From assembly GCA_910588625.1 (NCBI GenBank), contig CAJUQN010000092.1, positions 1 through 10,711 of the forward strand: DNA of 10,711 nucleotides, in the 5' to 3' direction. Made by a program: the position numbers and the translations under genes. The notes below the pieces were generated by a model. It saw only the letters and a list, made by a program, of their open reading frames with translations. It was not told where the DNA came from and searched no databases. Numbering within the stretch: the stretch's first letter is position 1; each line of letters opens with the position of its first letter. This DNA is from an uncultured Oscillospiraceae bacterium. GTDB lineage: Bacteria > Bacillota > Clostridia > Oscillospirales > Oscillospiraceae. Of the stretch, positions 1 through 6,211 are shown piece by piece.

Positions 1-203
1 TAGTGGGCAGTACATTTCTTTCTTGACTGGTAGTTTGAGCAGATGTAACTCTCCTCCAGGCAGGCGGCATAGCCGGCCATTGTTGGTATTGCCCGGTTTT
101 CACAGCCTATTGTTGTTGGGTATCGTGAATAGCTTTTCCCGGCAAAAGCTGGTATCGTTGCTGCTGGCACAGCCACAAAATCATGATGAGGAGGACGAGC
201 GAA
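1..203. other. Leader with no supported gene
   Basis: I see no credible gene in these 203 bases. One plus frame is open from base 2 to 298, but it has no ribosome site and runs over the better-supported gene at 204, so I treat it as chance. Stops at 1-3, 24-26 and 31-33 could each end a gene that lies upstream of the window. There is one perfect 7-bp inverted repeat, AGCTTTT (131-137) and AAAAGCT (144-150), around a 6-base loop. I cannot assign it a role. Confidence 0.4.
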
Positions 204-641
204 ATGACGAGGTACGAGCGCCACCCCGCGCCGGAAAAGCTGCTTTTGCAGATCACCACGGAGGCGGTCAACCTGCTGGCCCTGGGCACACCGGATAAGC
301 CCGCGGACGTGTCCCTGCTGGAGACAGGCGCGGCCCTGACCGTCAAAGCCTGGGGGCTGCCCCAGGAGCTGGCGGACAGCAGCGCCGCCCTGATCCAGCA
401 CCAGAAGGAACTGCTGGCCACGGCCAGCGGCAGGGCCGCCCTGCCGGACGATCAGCTCCTGGAGTGCTACGATGGCCCCATGACCGCCGAGCTGATCTGG
501 GGCCTGTTCGAGACCGCCGTCCGGCTGGACGATGCCCAGGATCGGGCCTCCATCCACCAGATGGCGCTCCTGCTGGCGGACGCCTTGGACTTCGATGAGT
601 GGCTGGAGCGGAACGGGCCGTTGGGGGACGCCGACAAATGA
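204..641 (+). CDS. Hypothetical ICE accessory protein (145 aa)
   Basis: I do not recognise a domain. The frame is open from an ATG at 183, but a perfect AGGAGG at 189-194 lies 9 bases before the ATG at 204, so I place the start there (MTRYERHPAPEK...). The product is 145 residues, rich in Leu and Ala and mostly predicted helical by eye, with no signal peptide or membrane segment. The C-terminal part is acidic (DALDFDEWLER). It is probably a cytoplasmic accessory protein. The next gene starts 12 bases after the stop with its own ribosome site, so the two look co-transcribed. GC-rich third positions match the following genes, which supports real coding and common origin. Confidence 0.75.
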   Translation: MTRYERHPAPEKLLLQITTEAVNLLALGTPDKPADVSLLETGAALTVKAWGLPQELADSSAALIQHQKELLATASGRAALPDDQLLECYDGPMTAELIWGLFETAVRLDDAQDRASIHQMALLLADALDFDEWLERNGPLGDADK

Positions 642-653
642 GGAGATGAAGAT

Positions 654-818
654 ATGTTCTTGGAAGAAGCGAAACGGATACTGGCCCTGGTGGCCAACGA
701 CCCGGATCATGGAACCCAGGGCGCCTATGAGGAGCAGGACGTGGCCGCGAGGGTCGTCCTGGCGGAGCTGGCCCGCTTGGAGCAGGAAAATGCGCTGCTG
801 CGGGCAAATGGAAAATAA
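654..818 (+). CDS. Small hypothetical protein (54 aa)
   Basis: This short gene starts at the ATG at 654, 7 bases after AGGAGA (641-646), and ends at TAA 816-818. The 54-residue product begins MFLEEAKRILALVAND and ends LARLEQENALLRANGK. The C-terminal half (about residues 30-52) is a likely amphipathic helix with coiled-coil character (LAELARLEQENALLR). It sits 12 bases after the preceding gene and is followed by a strong GC hairpin at 825-854, so it looks like the last gene of a two-gene unit. The function is unknown. Short length is the main reason for caution; the ribosome site and clean spacing are the main support. Confidence 0.65.
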   Translation: MFLEEAKRILALVANDPDHGTQGAYEEQDVAARVVLAELARLEQENALLRANGK

Positions 819-824
819 GGTGCG

Positions 825-854
825 CGGGGGGCTGTCTGTCTGGACGGCCCCCCG
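825..854 (+). terminator. GC-rich hairpin, terminator- or attenuator-like
   Basis: The arms CGGGGGGC (825-832) and GCCCCCCG (847-854) pair perfectly, and the inner bases TGTCT and GGACG extend the stem to 13 pairs with two G-U pairs around a 4-base loop. No T-run follows (the next bases are TTGCCGC), so it is not a textbook intrinsic terminator. It lies between the stop at 818 and the start at 880. Confidence 0.5.
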
Positions 855-879
855 TTGCCGCAAACAGGGGGTGTGTACC

Positions 880-1386
880 ATGAGCAAATACCAGGAATTT
901 GACGCACAGATATTTGACGTCACAAAGATCATGATGGGCTTTTCCCTAACGGACGGGCAGAAAATCGAGCTGCTGAAGATTGCCGGTGAGATTGAGGCCG
1001 CCTGTCGGGGCGGCAGCCTGAGTGCTGATGAGCGCCAGCAGCTTCTGGACACTATGGCGGACTGCGGCCTGGAGCTGCCCCAGCCTTCCACGGAGCCGGT
1101 GGTGGACGAAGCAAAGCTGCAGGAGCGTCTGGCCCAATATATGGAGTTGGAACTTTTTCAAATGGATATTGGGGATCTGATCAGCGACTATCATGCCCAG
1201 GGGCTTCCGGTTCCGCCCATGGAACAGCTCCGGGAGGAGGCCGCCGCTGAGGCCAGGAAGTGTCTGGAGACCATGATGGTCTGCGAGGCCAAGGGCCATC
1301 TTTGGAAAGAAACAGCCGACCCGGAGAACGGGACCAGCACCCTGTCCTGCCGCCGCTGCGGGGCGGAGGAACACCTGCGATGGTAA
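880..1386 (+). CDS. Hypothetical protein with C-terminal zinc-ribbon-like motif (168 aa)
   Basis: The start ATG at 880 follows AGGGGG (866-871) by 8 bases. The frame is also open upstream to about 532, but that stretch overlaps the 54-aa gene and has no ribosome site. Residues 1-120 are acidic and probably helical with no family I recognise. The end carries C135-x4-H140-x-W142 and then C157-R-R-C160-G161, the layout of a small treble-clef or zinc-ribbon fold seen in other short mobile-element proteins. No membrane segment is visible. A DNA- or protein-binding accessory role is possible, but that is inference. It is followed 16 bases later by the beta-helix-like gene, probably in one transcript. 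Confidence 0.75.
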   Translation: MSKYQEFDAQIFDVTKIMMGFSLTDGQKIELLKIAGEIEAACRGGSLSADERQQLLDTMADCGLELPQPSTEPVVDEAKLQERLAQYMELELFQMDIGDLISDYHAQGLPVPPMEQLREEAAAEARKCLETMMVCEAKGHLWKETADPENGTSTLSCRRCGAEEHLRW

Positions 1387-1402
1387 AGGGGGTGAAACTA
1401 TC

Positions 1403-2023
1403 ATGAACGCAAAATATGAGATCACGGACATGGCCCATGAAAAATACCCTTTCCTCCACCGCATCCGCGCCCTGCGGGACATCGGCAGCGAGGTCAAGGC
1501 CGGGGATCTGGGCGGCTTTGTGGAGAGCGAGGGCAACCTGTCCTTCGAAGCGGAGGATGACGCCTGGATCTTCAACGACGCCATCGCCGCCGGGGAGGGC
1601 CATGTGGACAAAGGTTCCGTCCTGCGGGACAGGGCCGTTGTCTGCGGCTGTGCCTATGTTTCCCATGGTGCGGAGATGTCTGATGACACCAGGGCGGAGG
1701 ATGACGCCTATATCCGGGGGGCCAGACTGAGCCGCTGTGCGCGGGCCTCCGGCAACAGCATGATCCTCCAGTCCCCCACCACCAAGGTCTCACCCATCCT
1801 CACCGGAAGCTGCGCTGTCTACGGCAAGGTAATGGGGGACGTCATGCTGGCCGGGGCCGTGGTGGTGATCAGTGATGAGACGATCTCCAACGACTCCCTG
1901 GACACCCTGTCCATTGATGAGCGGGGCCGCACGATCCTCCGCGCTCCTTCACGGGACGAACTGACGCCCCGCCAGCCCCAGGAGCGACAAAAGAAGCCGA
2001 AGGACAGGGGTCGGGGGCGATGA
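1403..2023 (+). CDS. Beta-helix (hexapeptide-repeat-like) ICE protein (206 aa)
   Basis: The start ATG at 1403 follows AGGGGGTG by about 8 bases. Residues 1-45 form a conserved-looking leader (YEITDMAHEKYPFLHRIRAL). From about 40 to 165 the chain shows imperfect 6-residue periodicity with small and hydrophobic residues (AWIFNDAIAAG, AYVSHGAEMSD, AYIRGARLSR, CAVYGKVMGD), which suggests a left-handed parallel beta-helix. The last ~25 residues are a basic, disordered-looking tail (RQPQERQKKPKDRGRGR). From memory, similar proteins accompany Tn1549-type elements in Clostridia, without a known function. There is no catalytic His typical of acyltransferases at an obvious place, so I do not call an enzyme. 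Its stop overlaps the next start by 4 bases (ATGA), which implies translational coupling. Confidence 0.8.
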   Translation: MNAKYEITDMAHEKYPFLHRIRALRDIGSEVKAGDLGGFVESEGNLSFEAEDDAWIFNDAIAAGEGHVDKGSVLRDRAVVCGCAYVSHGAEMSDDTRAEDDAYIRGARLSRCARASGNSMILQSPTTKVSPILTGSCAVYGKVMGDVMLAGAVVVISDETISNDSLDTLSIDERGRTILRAPSRDELTPRQPQERQKKPKDRGRGR

Positions 2024-2214
2024 GAATCAAACATTTTAATGGCTATAAGACCTGTGTCCACAGCCGGAAGCGGAAACAGGCCCCCTGGCGGGTCTACAGC
2101 GGCTGTGAAAACCGGGCGCGCCTGTTCACGGGGCGGCATTATGAGCTGCCCAATGCCTCGATATGCATGGTCTGTCCGTTTTACTGCGGGGATGAGGAGG
2201 CGCAGAAAGAATAA
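2020..2214 (+). CDS. Small cysteine-rich protein (64 aa)
   Basis: This gene begins in an ATGA overlap with the beta-helix-like gene and ends at TAA 2212-2214. The 64-residue product is basic in its first half and has Cys12 and Cys29 plus a clustered C49-x2-C52-x3-C56 near the end, which could bind zinc or an iron-sulfur centre. It has no signal peptide. The final base of its stop is the first base of the next ATG, so three genes are stitched together by overlaps. The overlap architecture is the main evidence that it is real. Function unknown. Confidence 0.6.
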   Translation: MRIKHFNGYKTCVHSRKRKQAPWRVYSGCENRARLFTGRHYELPNASICMVCPFYCGDEEAQKE

Positions 2215-2477
2215 TGGACCTTCATATGAGGGAATTCAGCGGGACTACCTTCGGAATGTCTGTGGAGGCATCTTCCCCGGCATTCAAGCGGATGAAACGG
2301 AACGCATTCACCGCAAAAATCAAGCCCCGTGGAAGCTGGGTCGAACGGACTGTCCGCTGTGTCCGGGCCGCCGATGTGGCCGCCGTCATGGGCGAAGCCG
2401 GGTGGCTGGTCAGAGAATTACAGTGCATGGAAACCATCCGCTGGGGCAATGACGATACCGAATATTACATCATCTAA
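2214..2477 (+). CDS. Hypothetical protein (87 aa)
   Basis: The start ATG at 2214 overlaps the previous stop by one base (TAATG), so translation is probably by re-initiation; no strong ribosome site is seen. A second in-frame ATG at 2226 is possible. The product is basic in the middle (FKRMKRNAFTAKIKPRGSW) and ends with an acidic, aromatic tail (WGNDDTEYYII). The segment RAADVAAVMGEAGWLVREL looks like two helices. I do not recognise the family. It is the last gene before the hairpin at 2491-2526 and the conjugation block. Confidence 0.6.
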   Translation: MDLHMREFSGTTFGMSVEASSPAFKRMKRNAFTAKIKPRGSWVERTVRCVRAADVAAVMGEAGWLVRELQCMETIRWGNDDTEYYII

Positions 2478-2490
2478 GATGATCGATGAT

Positions 2491-2526
2491 AGGGCCGCTC
2501 CCCGCTGTTCTGCCGGGAGCGGCCCT
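2491..2526 (+). terminator. Perfect 12-bp GC hairpin before the conjugation block
   Basis: AGGGCCGCTCCC (2491-2502) and GGGAGCGGCCCT (2515-2526) pair perfectly around a 12-base loop. It follows the stop at 2477 and ends 10 bases before the AGGAGG (2537-2542) of the virD4 fragment. There is no T-run, so it may act as an attenuator, an RNA-stability element or a weak terminator rather than a strong stop. Confidence 0.55.
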
Positions 2527-2549
2527 CTGATCTCCCAGGAGGTGATCTA

Positions 2550-2903
2550 CTGAAAAAGCAATCACAAATGGGCATCGCGGGGTATCTGTTCTTCTACCCC
2601 CTGGTGGTCTGGGCGGCCCTGCTGCTGGCCCAATCCCTGGGCGGTGGCCTGCCGGACATTCTGACCAACCTGACGGCGGCCATGGAACACCCCTTCCGCA
2701 TCCAGTGGACGGATCACAGCCTCGTGACCATCCTGGCCTGCACCGGGGCCTACGTCATGGGCATCTGCCTCTACGCCGACCAGCAGGGCAGGACCCGTGA
2801 CGGCGAGGAACACGGCTCCGCCGCCTGGGCCTCCCCACGGCAGGTCAACGCCATGTTCGCCCAGAAACAGAACAAGCTGCCGATTCTTTCATTCTGGAGG
2901 TGA
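2550..2903 (+). pseudogene. Truncated VirD4/TraG-type coupling protein (N-terminus only)
   Basis: Type IV coupling proteins are inner-membrane ATPases that bring the relaxase-DNA complex to the mating pore; relatives are about 600 residues. Here only about 117 residues remain. AGGAGG (2537-2542) lies 7 bases before an in-frame CTG at 2550, giving L/MKKQSQMGIAGYLFFYPL; the first ATG is 2568. There are two membrane segments (about residues 9-28 and 55-75), followed by the family signature region GEEHGSAAWASPRQVNAMF. The chain then reads NKLPILSFWR and stops at 2901-2903, before the Walker A motif that should follow. The next gene is prgI, so the ATPase body and the usual VirB6-like genes are missing, most simply through one deletion. 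Family assignment rests on my memory of this N-terminus. Confidence 0.75.
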
Positions 2904-2909
2904 TCACCC

Positions 2910-3263
2910 ATAGAAGTCCGCATCAACAAAGAAGTCCGGGACTATCAGGAAAGCCTGTTTTTTGGCCTGTCTCTGCGGCAGTTCCTGTTCGCCCTGCTGG
3001 CCGTGCTGGTGGCCGTGGGGCTGTACTTCGGCCTACACAGCGTGGTGGGCAGCGGGGAGATCGGCTGGATCTGCGTCCTGGCGGCGTTTCCCTTCGCCCT
3101 GGGCGGCTTTTTCACTTACAACGGCATGACCTTTGAAAAATTTCTCCTCGCCGTCATCCGCTCGGAGCTGCTGTACCCCAGAAAGCTGGTGTTCCGGGCG
3201 GAGAACCTCTACGCCCAGGCGATGGAGCATTCCACAGTAAAGGAGGCTTTACGGCTTGATTAA
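2910..3263 (+). CDS. PrgI-family conjugation membrane protein with apparent ATA start
   Basis: PrgI-family proteins are small inner-membrane parts of Gram-positive mating channels (VirB3-like position), normally encoded just before VirB4, as here. The chain reads xEVRINKEVRDYQESLFFGLSLRQF, with membrane segments at about residues 24-43 and 51-69 and then an amphipathic tail ending EALRLD. Length is about 117 residues, normal for the family. The in-frame codon where the start belongs is ATA (2910-2912), 9 bases after GGAGG (2896-2900); an in-frame stop lies at 2901-2903, so no upstream ATG, GTG or TTG exists. The next usable start is GTG 3003, which would remove the first membrane segment. Either AUA initiates weakly or a G-to-A change has silenced the gene. 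It overlaps virB4 by 8 bases. Confidence 0.8.
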   Translation: MEVRINKEVRDYQESLFFGLSLRQFLFALLAVLVAVGLYFGLHSVVGSGEIGWICVLAAFPFALGGFFTYNGMTFEKFLLAVIRSELLYPRKLVFRAENLYAQAMEHSTVKEALRLD

Positions 3264-5592
3264 GACTCTACAGAATACGCTGAAGCAGGACCGGGAGGGC
3301 TTTGTCCTCCCCAAGTCCGTGCAGGACGCCATCCCCATCCGCCGCCTGTGGCCGGATGGGATTTTTCAGTTCGGGAGCAAATTCTCCAAGACCATCCGCT
3401 TCTCGGACATCAACTACGCCATCGCCTCCAAAGAGAACAAAACGTCCATGTTCCTGGGCTACTCCGAACTTTTGAACGCCCTGGACACCGGCTCCACCAC
3501 CAAGCTGACCATCAACAACAAGCGGCTCAACCGCCAGGACTTCGAGCAGAAGATCCTGCTGCCCCGGCAGGATGACTATCTGAACGGCTACCGGGCGGAG
3601 TACAACGCCATGCTCATGGATAAAGTAACGGACTCCTCCAACAGCGTGGTGCAGGAGCGGTACATCACCCTGTCTGTCCACCGCAAGAGCATTGAGGAGG
3701 CCCGCACCTTCTTCGACCGGGTGACGGCGGATGTGACCACCCGCCTGAGCCATCTGGACGCCCACAGCGAGGAGCTGGACGCGGTGGAGCGGCTCCGGGT
3801 GTTGCATGACTTCTACCGCACCGGGGAGGAAACGGAATTCCATGTGGACCTCCGGGACCTGATGCGGAAGGGCCACTCCTTCAAAGACTCCATCTGCCCG
3901 GACAGCCTGGAGTTCAAGAAGGACCACTTCATCATGGGCGGCAAATATGGCCGGGTGCTGTTTCTAAAGGAGTACGCCAGCTACATCAAGGACAGCATGA
4001 TCTCCGAGTTGACGGCCCTCAACCGCACCATGATGCTGTCCATTGACGTGATCCCCGTCCCCACAGACGAGGCCGTCCGGGAGATGCAGAATCGGCTCCT
4101 CGGTGTGGAGACGAACGTGACCAACTGGCAGCGCCGGCAGAATAATAACAACAATTTCTCCGCTGTGGTGCCGTATGATCTGGAACAGCAGCGGAAAGAG
4201 ACCCGTGAGATGCTGGACGATCTCACCACCCGTGACCAGCGGATGATGTTCGCGGTGGTCACGCTGGTGCATCTGGCGGATTCCAAGGAGGAGCTGGACA
4301 GCGACACGGACGCCCTCCAGTCCACCGCCCGGAAGCATCTGTGCCAGTTGGCCACTCTGAACTGGCAGCAGGCGGACGGGCTGGTAACGGCCCTGCCCCT
4401 GGGCCTGCGGCGGATCGACGCCCTGCGGACCCTGACCACCGAGGCCCTGGCCGTCCTCATGCCCTTCAAGGCCCAGGAGGTGCGGGACCAGGGCGGTGTG
4501 TACTACGGGCAGAACGTCATCAGCAAAAACCTGATCATCGCCAATCGGAAAGAGCTGCTGAACGGCAACGGCTTCGTCCTTGGCGTTTCCGGCTCCGGTA
4601 AGTCTTTCACCGCCAAGCGGGAGATGGTCAATCTGGCGCTCTCCACCGAGGACGATATCATCGTGATCGACCCTGAGTCGGAGTACCGGCCCCTCATCGA
4701 AGGGCTGGGCGGCGAGGTGATCAGCATCTCCGCCACCTCCCCCAACCACATCAACGCCATGGACATGGAGCAAGGCTACGGTGACGGCGAAAACCCGGTG
4801 GTGCTGAAGTCCGAGTTTCTGCTGTCCCTGTGTGAGCAGCTTATGGGCGACCGGCTGCTGTCCGCCAAGGAGAAATCCATCATCGACCGCTGCACCGCCA
4901 GCGTCTACCACAGCTACATCAAGGGCGGCTACCAGGGCAAAGCCCCCACCCTCCAGGACTTCCATGCCGAACTGCTCCGCCAGGATGAGCCGGAGGCGCG
5001 TGACGTGGCCCTGGCAATCGAGCTGTTCACGGAGGGCAGCCTCAATACCTTCGCCAAGCCCACCAATGTGGACACGGACGCCCGAATCCTCTGCTATGAC
5101 ATCCGGGATCTGGGCAAACAGCTTTTGCCTGTGGGTATGCTGGTGGTGCTGGACAGCGTGTTCAACCGGATCATCCGCAACCGGGCGCTGGGCCGGAACA
5201 CCTGGGTCTATATCGATGAAATTTATTTGCTGTTTCAGAACGAATACAGCGCAAACTTCCTTTTTACCCTTTGGAAGCGGGTCAGAAAGTACGGGGCCTG
5301 CTGTACTGGCCTCACCCAGAACGTGGACGATCTGCTCCAGTCCCACACCGCCCGGACCATGCTGGCCAACAGCGAGTTCCTGGTCATGCTGAACCAGGCG
5401 GCCACAGACCGGGCGGAGCTGGCGCGGCTGCTGAACATCTCGGACAACCAGCTCTCCTACATCACCAACGTGGACTTCGGGCGCGGCCTCATCAAGTGCG
5501 GCAGCGCCATCGTGCCGTTTATGGACAATTTCCCCAAGAACCGGCTCTACCGCTTGATGACCACCAAGCTGAGTGAGACCAACGTCGCCTGA
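3256..5592 (+). CDS. virB4: VirB4-family conjugation ATPase
   Basis: VirB4 proteins are the universal cytoplasmic ATPases that power type IV secretion and pilus or channel assembly. This copy is 778 residues, the normal size, and appears undamaged. The start is TTG at 3256, 9 bases after AGGAGG (3241-3246), inside the end of prgI (MIKTLQNTLKQDREGF). The N-terminal domain (about 1-400) is of the CagE/TrbE/VirB kind. Walker A is GVSGSGKS at 443-450, Walker B is VYIDE ending at D654-E655, and the later TGLTQNVDDLL motif has its Gln at about 688. The C-terminus (RLYRLMTTKLSETNVA) looks native. Its expected partners VirD4 and VirB6 are broken or absent nearby and the usual NlpC/P60 hydrolase gene does not follow, so it is probably stranded. 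The tag gene ends 10 bases away on the other strand with no terminator between. Confidence 0.95.
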   Translation: MIKTLQNTLKQDREGFVLPKSVQDAIPIRRLWPDGIFQFGSKFSKTIRFSDINYAIASKENKTSMFLGYSELLNALDTGSTTKLTINNKRLNRQDFEQKILLPRQDDYLNGYRAEYNAMLMDKVTDSSNSVVQERYITLSVHRKSIEEARTFFDRVTADVTTRLSHLDAHSEELDAVERLRVLHDFYRTGEETEFHVDLRDLMRKGHSFKDSICPDSLEFKKDHFIMGGKYGRVLFLKEYASYIKDSMISELTALNRTMMLSIDVIPVPTDEAVREMQNRLLGVETNVTNWQRRQNNNNNFSAVVPYDLEQQRKETREMLDDLTTRDQRMMFAVVTLVHLADSKEELDSDTDALQSTARKHLCQLATLNWQQADGLVTALPLGLRRIDALRTLTTEALAVLMPFKAQEVRDQGGVYYGQNVISKNLIIANRKELLNGNGFVLGVSGSGKSFTAKREMVNLALSTEDDIIVIDPESEYRPLIEGLGGEVISISATSPNHINAMDMEQGYGDGENPVVLKSEFLLSLCEQLMGDRLLSAKEKSIIDRCTASVYHSYIKGGYQGKAPTLQDFHAELLRQDEPEARDVALAIELFTEGSLNTFAKPTNVDTDARILCYDIRDLGKQLLPVGMLVVLDSVFNRIIRNRALGRNTWVYIDEIYLLFQNEYSANFLFTLWKRVRKYGACCTGLTQNVDDLLQSHTARTMLANSEFLVMLNQAATDRAELARLLNISDNQLSYITNVDFGRGLIKCGSAIVPFMDNFPKNRLYRLMTTKLSETNVA

Positions 5593-5602
5593 ATTTCCGG
5601 TT

Positions 5603-6175
5603 TTATTTTCTGTTATTCGTATGCCAGGGACACCAAATCATGTGGTCGTCCACCATCCCGACAGCCTGCATAAACGAATAGACAATGGTGGACCCCACAA
5701 ATTTGAAGCCCCGCTTTTTCAAGTCCTTGCTGATCTGATCGGACAACGGGGTGGATGTAGGCAGCTCCGCCATGCTGTGTGGGGCGTTGATGATAGGTGT
5801 GTGATTGACATAGGCCCAGATGAATCGGTCAAAACTGCCGTATTCTTTTTGAATTTCAAGGAATGCTTTTGCGTTGCCAATAGCTGCGTTGATCTTGCCC
5901 CGGTGTCGGATAATCCCGGTGTTCGCCATAAGGGCTTCGATCTTTGCGTCATCATACAGCGCGACCTTTGGGGGATCGAAGTTGTCAAAAGCGGCGCGAA
6001 AGGCTTCCCGTTTTTTCAGCACGGTGATCCATGCCAGTCCGGCCTGCATCCCCTCCAGAATCAGCATCTCAAACAGTTGATTGTCATCGTGGAGGGGCTG
6101 GCCCCATTCGTTGTCGTGGTAGTCAATATATATCTGGTCGGGGCCAGCCCATTCACATCTGCGTACCTGTTCCAT
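5603..6175 (-). CDS. tag: DNA-3-methyladenine glycosylase I
   Basis: Tag removes 3-methyladenine from alkylated DNA as the first step of base excision repair. The 190-residue product aligns from memory with E. coli Tag along its whole length. The zinc ligands are all present: C7, H20, H178 and C182 (4, 17, 175 and 179 in E. coli). The catalytic-pocket Glu is E41 within LFEMLILEGMQAGLAWITVLKKRE, and the motifs GIIRHRGKI and KKRGFKFVGSTIVYSFMQA are intact. The start ATG at 6175 follows AAGGAGG by 8 bases on the minus strand. The frame stays open upstream through the antisense of the next gene to 7531, but that is not coding. It is opposite in direction to virB4 and head-to-head with the DUF6017-type gene, so it looks like captured cargo or the scar of a rearrangement. 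No clear promoter is visible in the 36-base gap. Confidence 0.95.
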   Translation of the reverse strand: MEQVRRCEWAGPDQIYIDYHDNEWGQPLHDDNQLFEMLILEGMQAGLAWITVLKKREAFRAAFDNFDPPKVALYDDAKIEALMANTGIIRHRGKINAAIGNAKAFLEIQKEYGSFDRFIWAYVNHTPIINAPHSMAELPTSTPLSDQISKDLKKRGFKFVGSTIVYSFMQAVGMVDDHMIWCPWHTNNRK

Positions 6176-6211
6176 TGACGCTCCCTCCTTTGGAGGAGAG
6201 TGTACCATAAA

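Noticed and set aside
23..298. 91-codon plus-strand frame at the left edge
   Set aside because: No ribosome site, and it overlaps the well-supported gene at 204 in another frame.
532..879. Long 5' extension of the 168-aa zinc-ribbon-like protein
   Set aside because: The stretch overlaps two genes with good ribosome sites, has Trp/Arg-rich shadow composition, and a proper ribosome site precedes the ATG at 880.
3003..3263. PrgI starting at GTG 3003
   Set aside because: It would delete the first membrane segment and the conserved N-terminal residues, and there is no ribosome site; the ATA at 2910 fits the ribosome site.
3964..5346. 460-codon open frame antisense to virB4
   Set aside because: It is a mirror of GC-rich codons in virB4, with His/Val/Gly-rich composition and no ribosome site.
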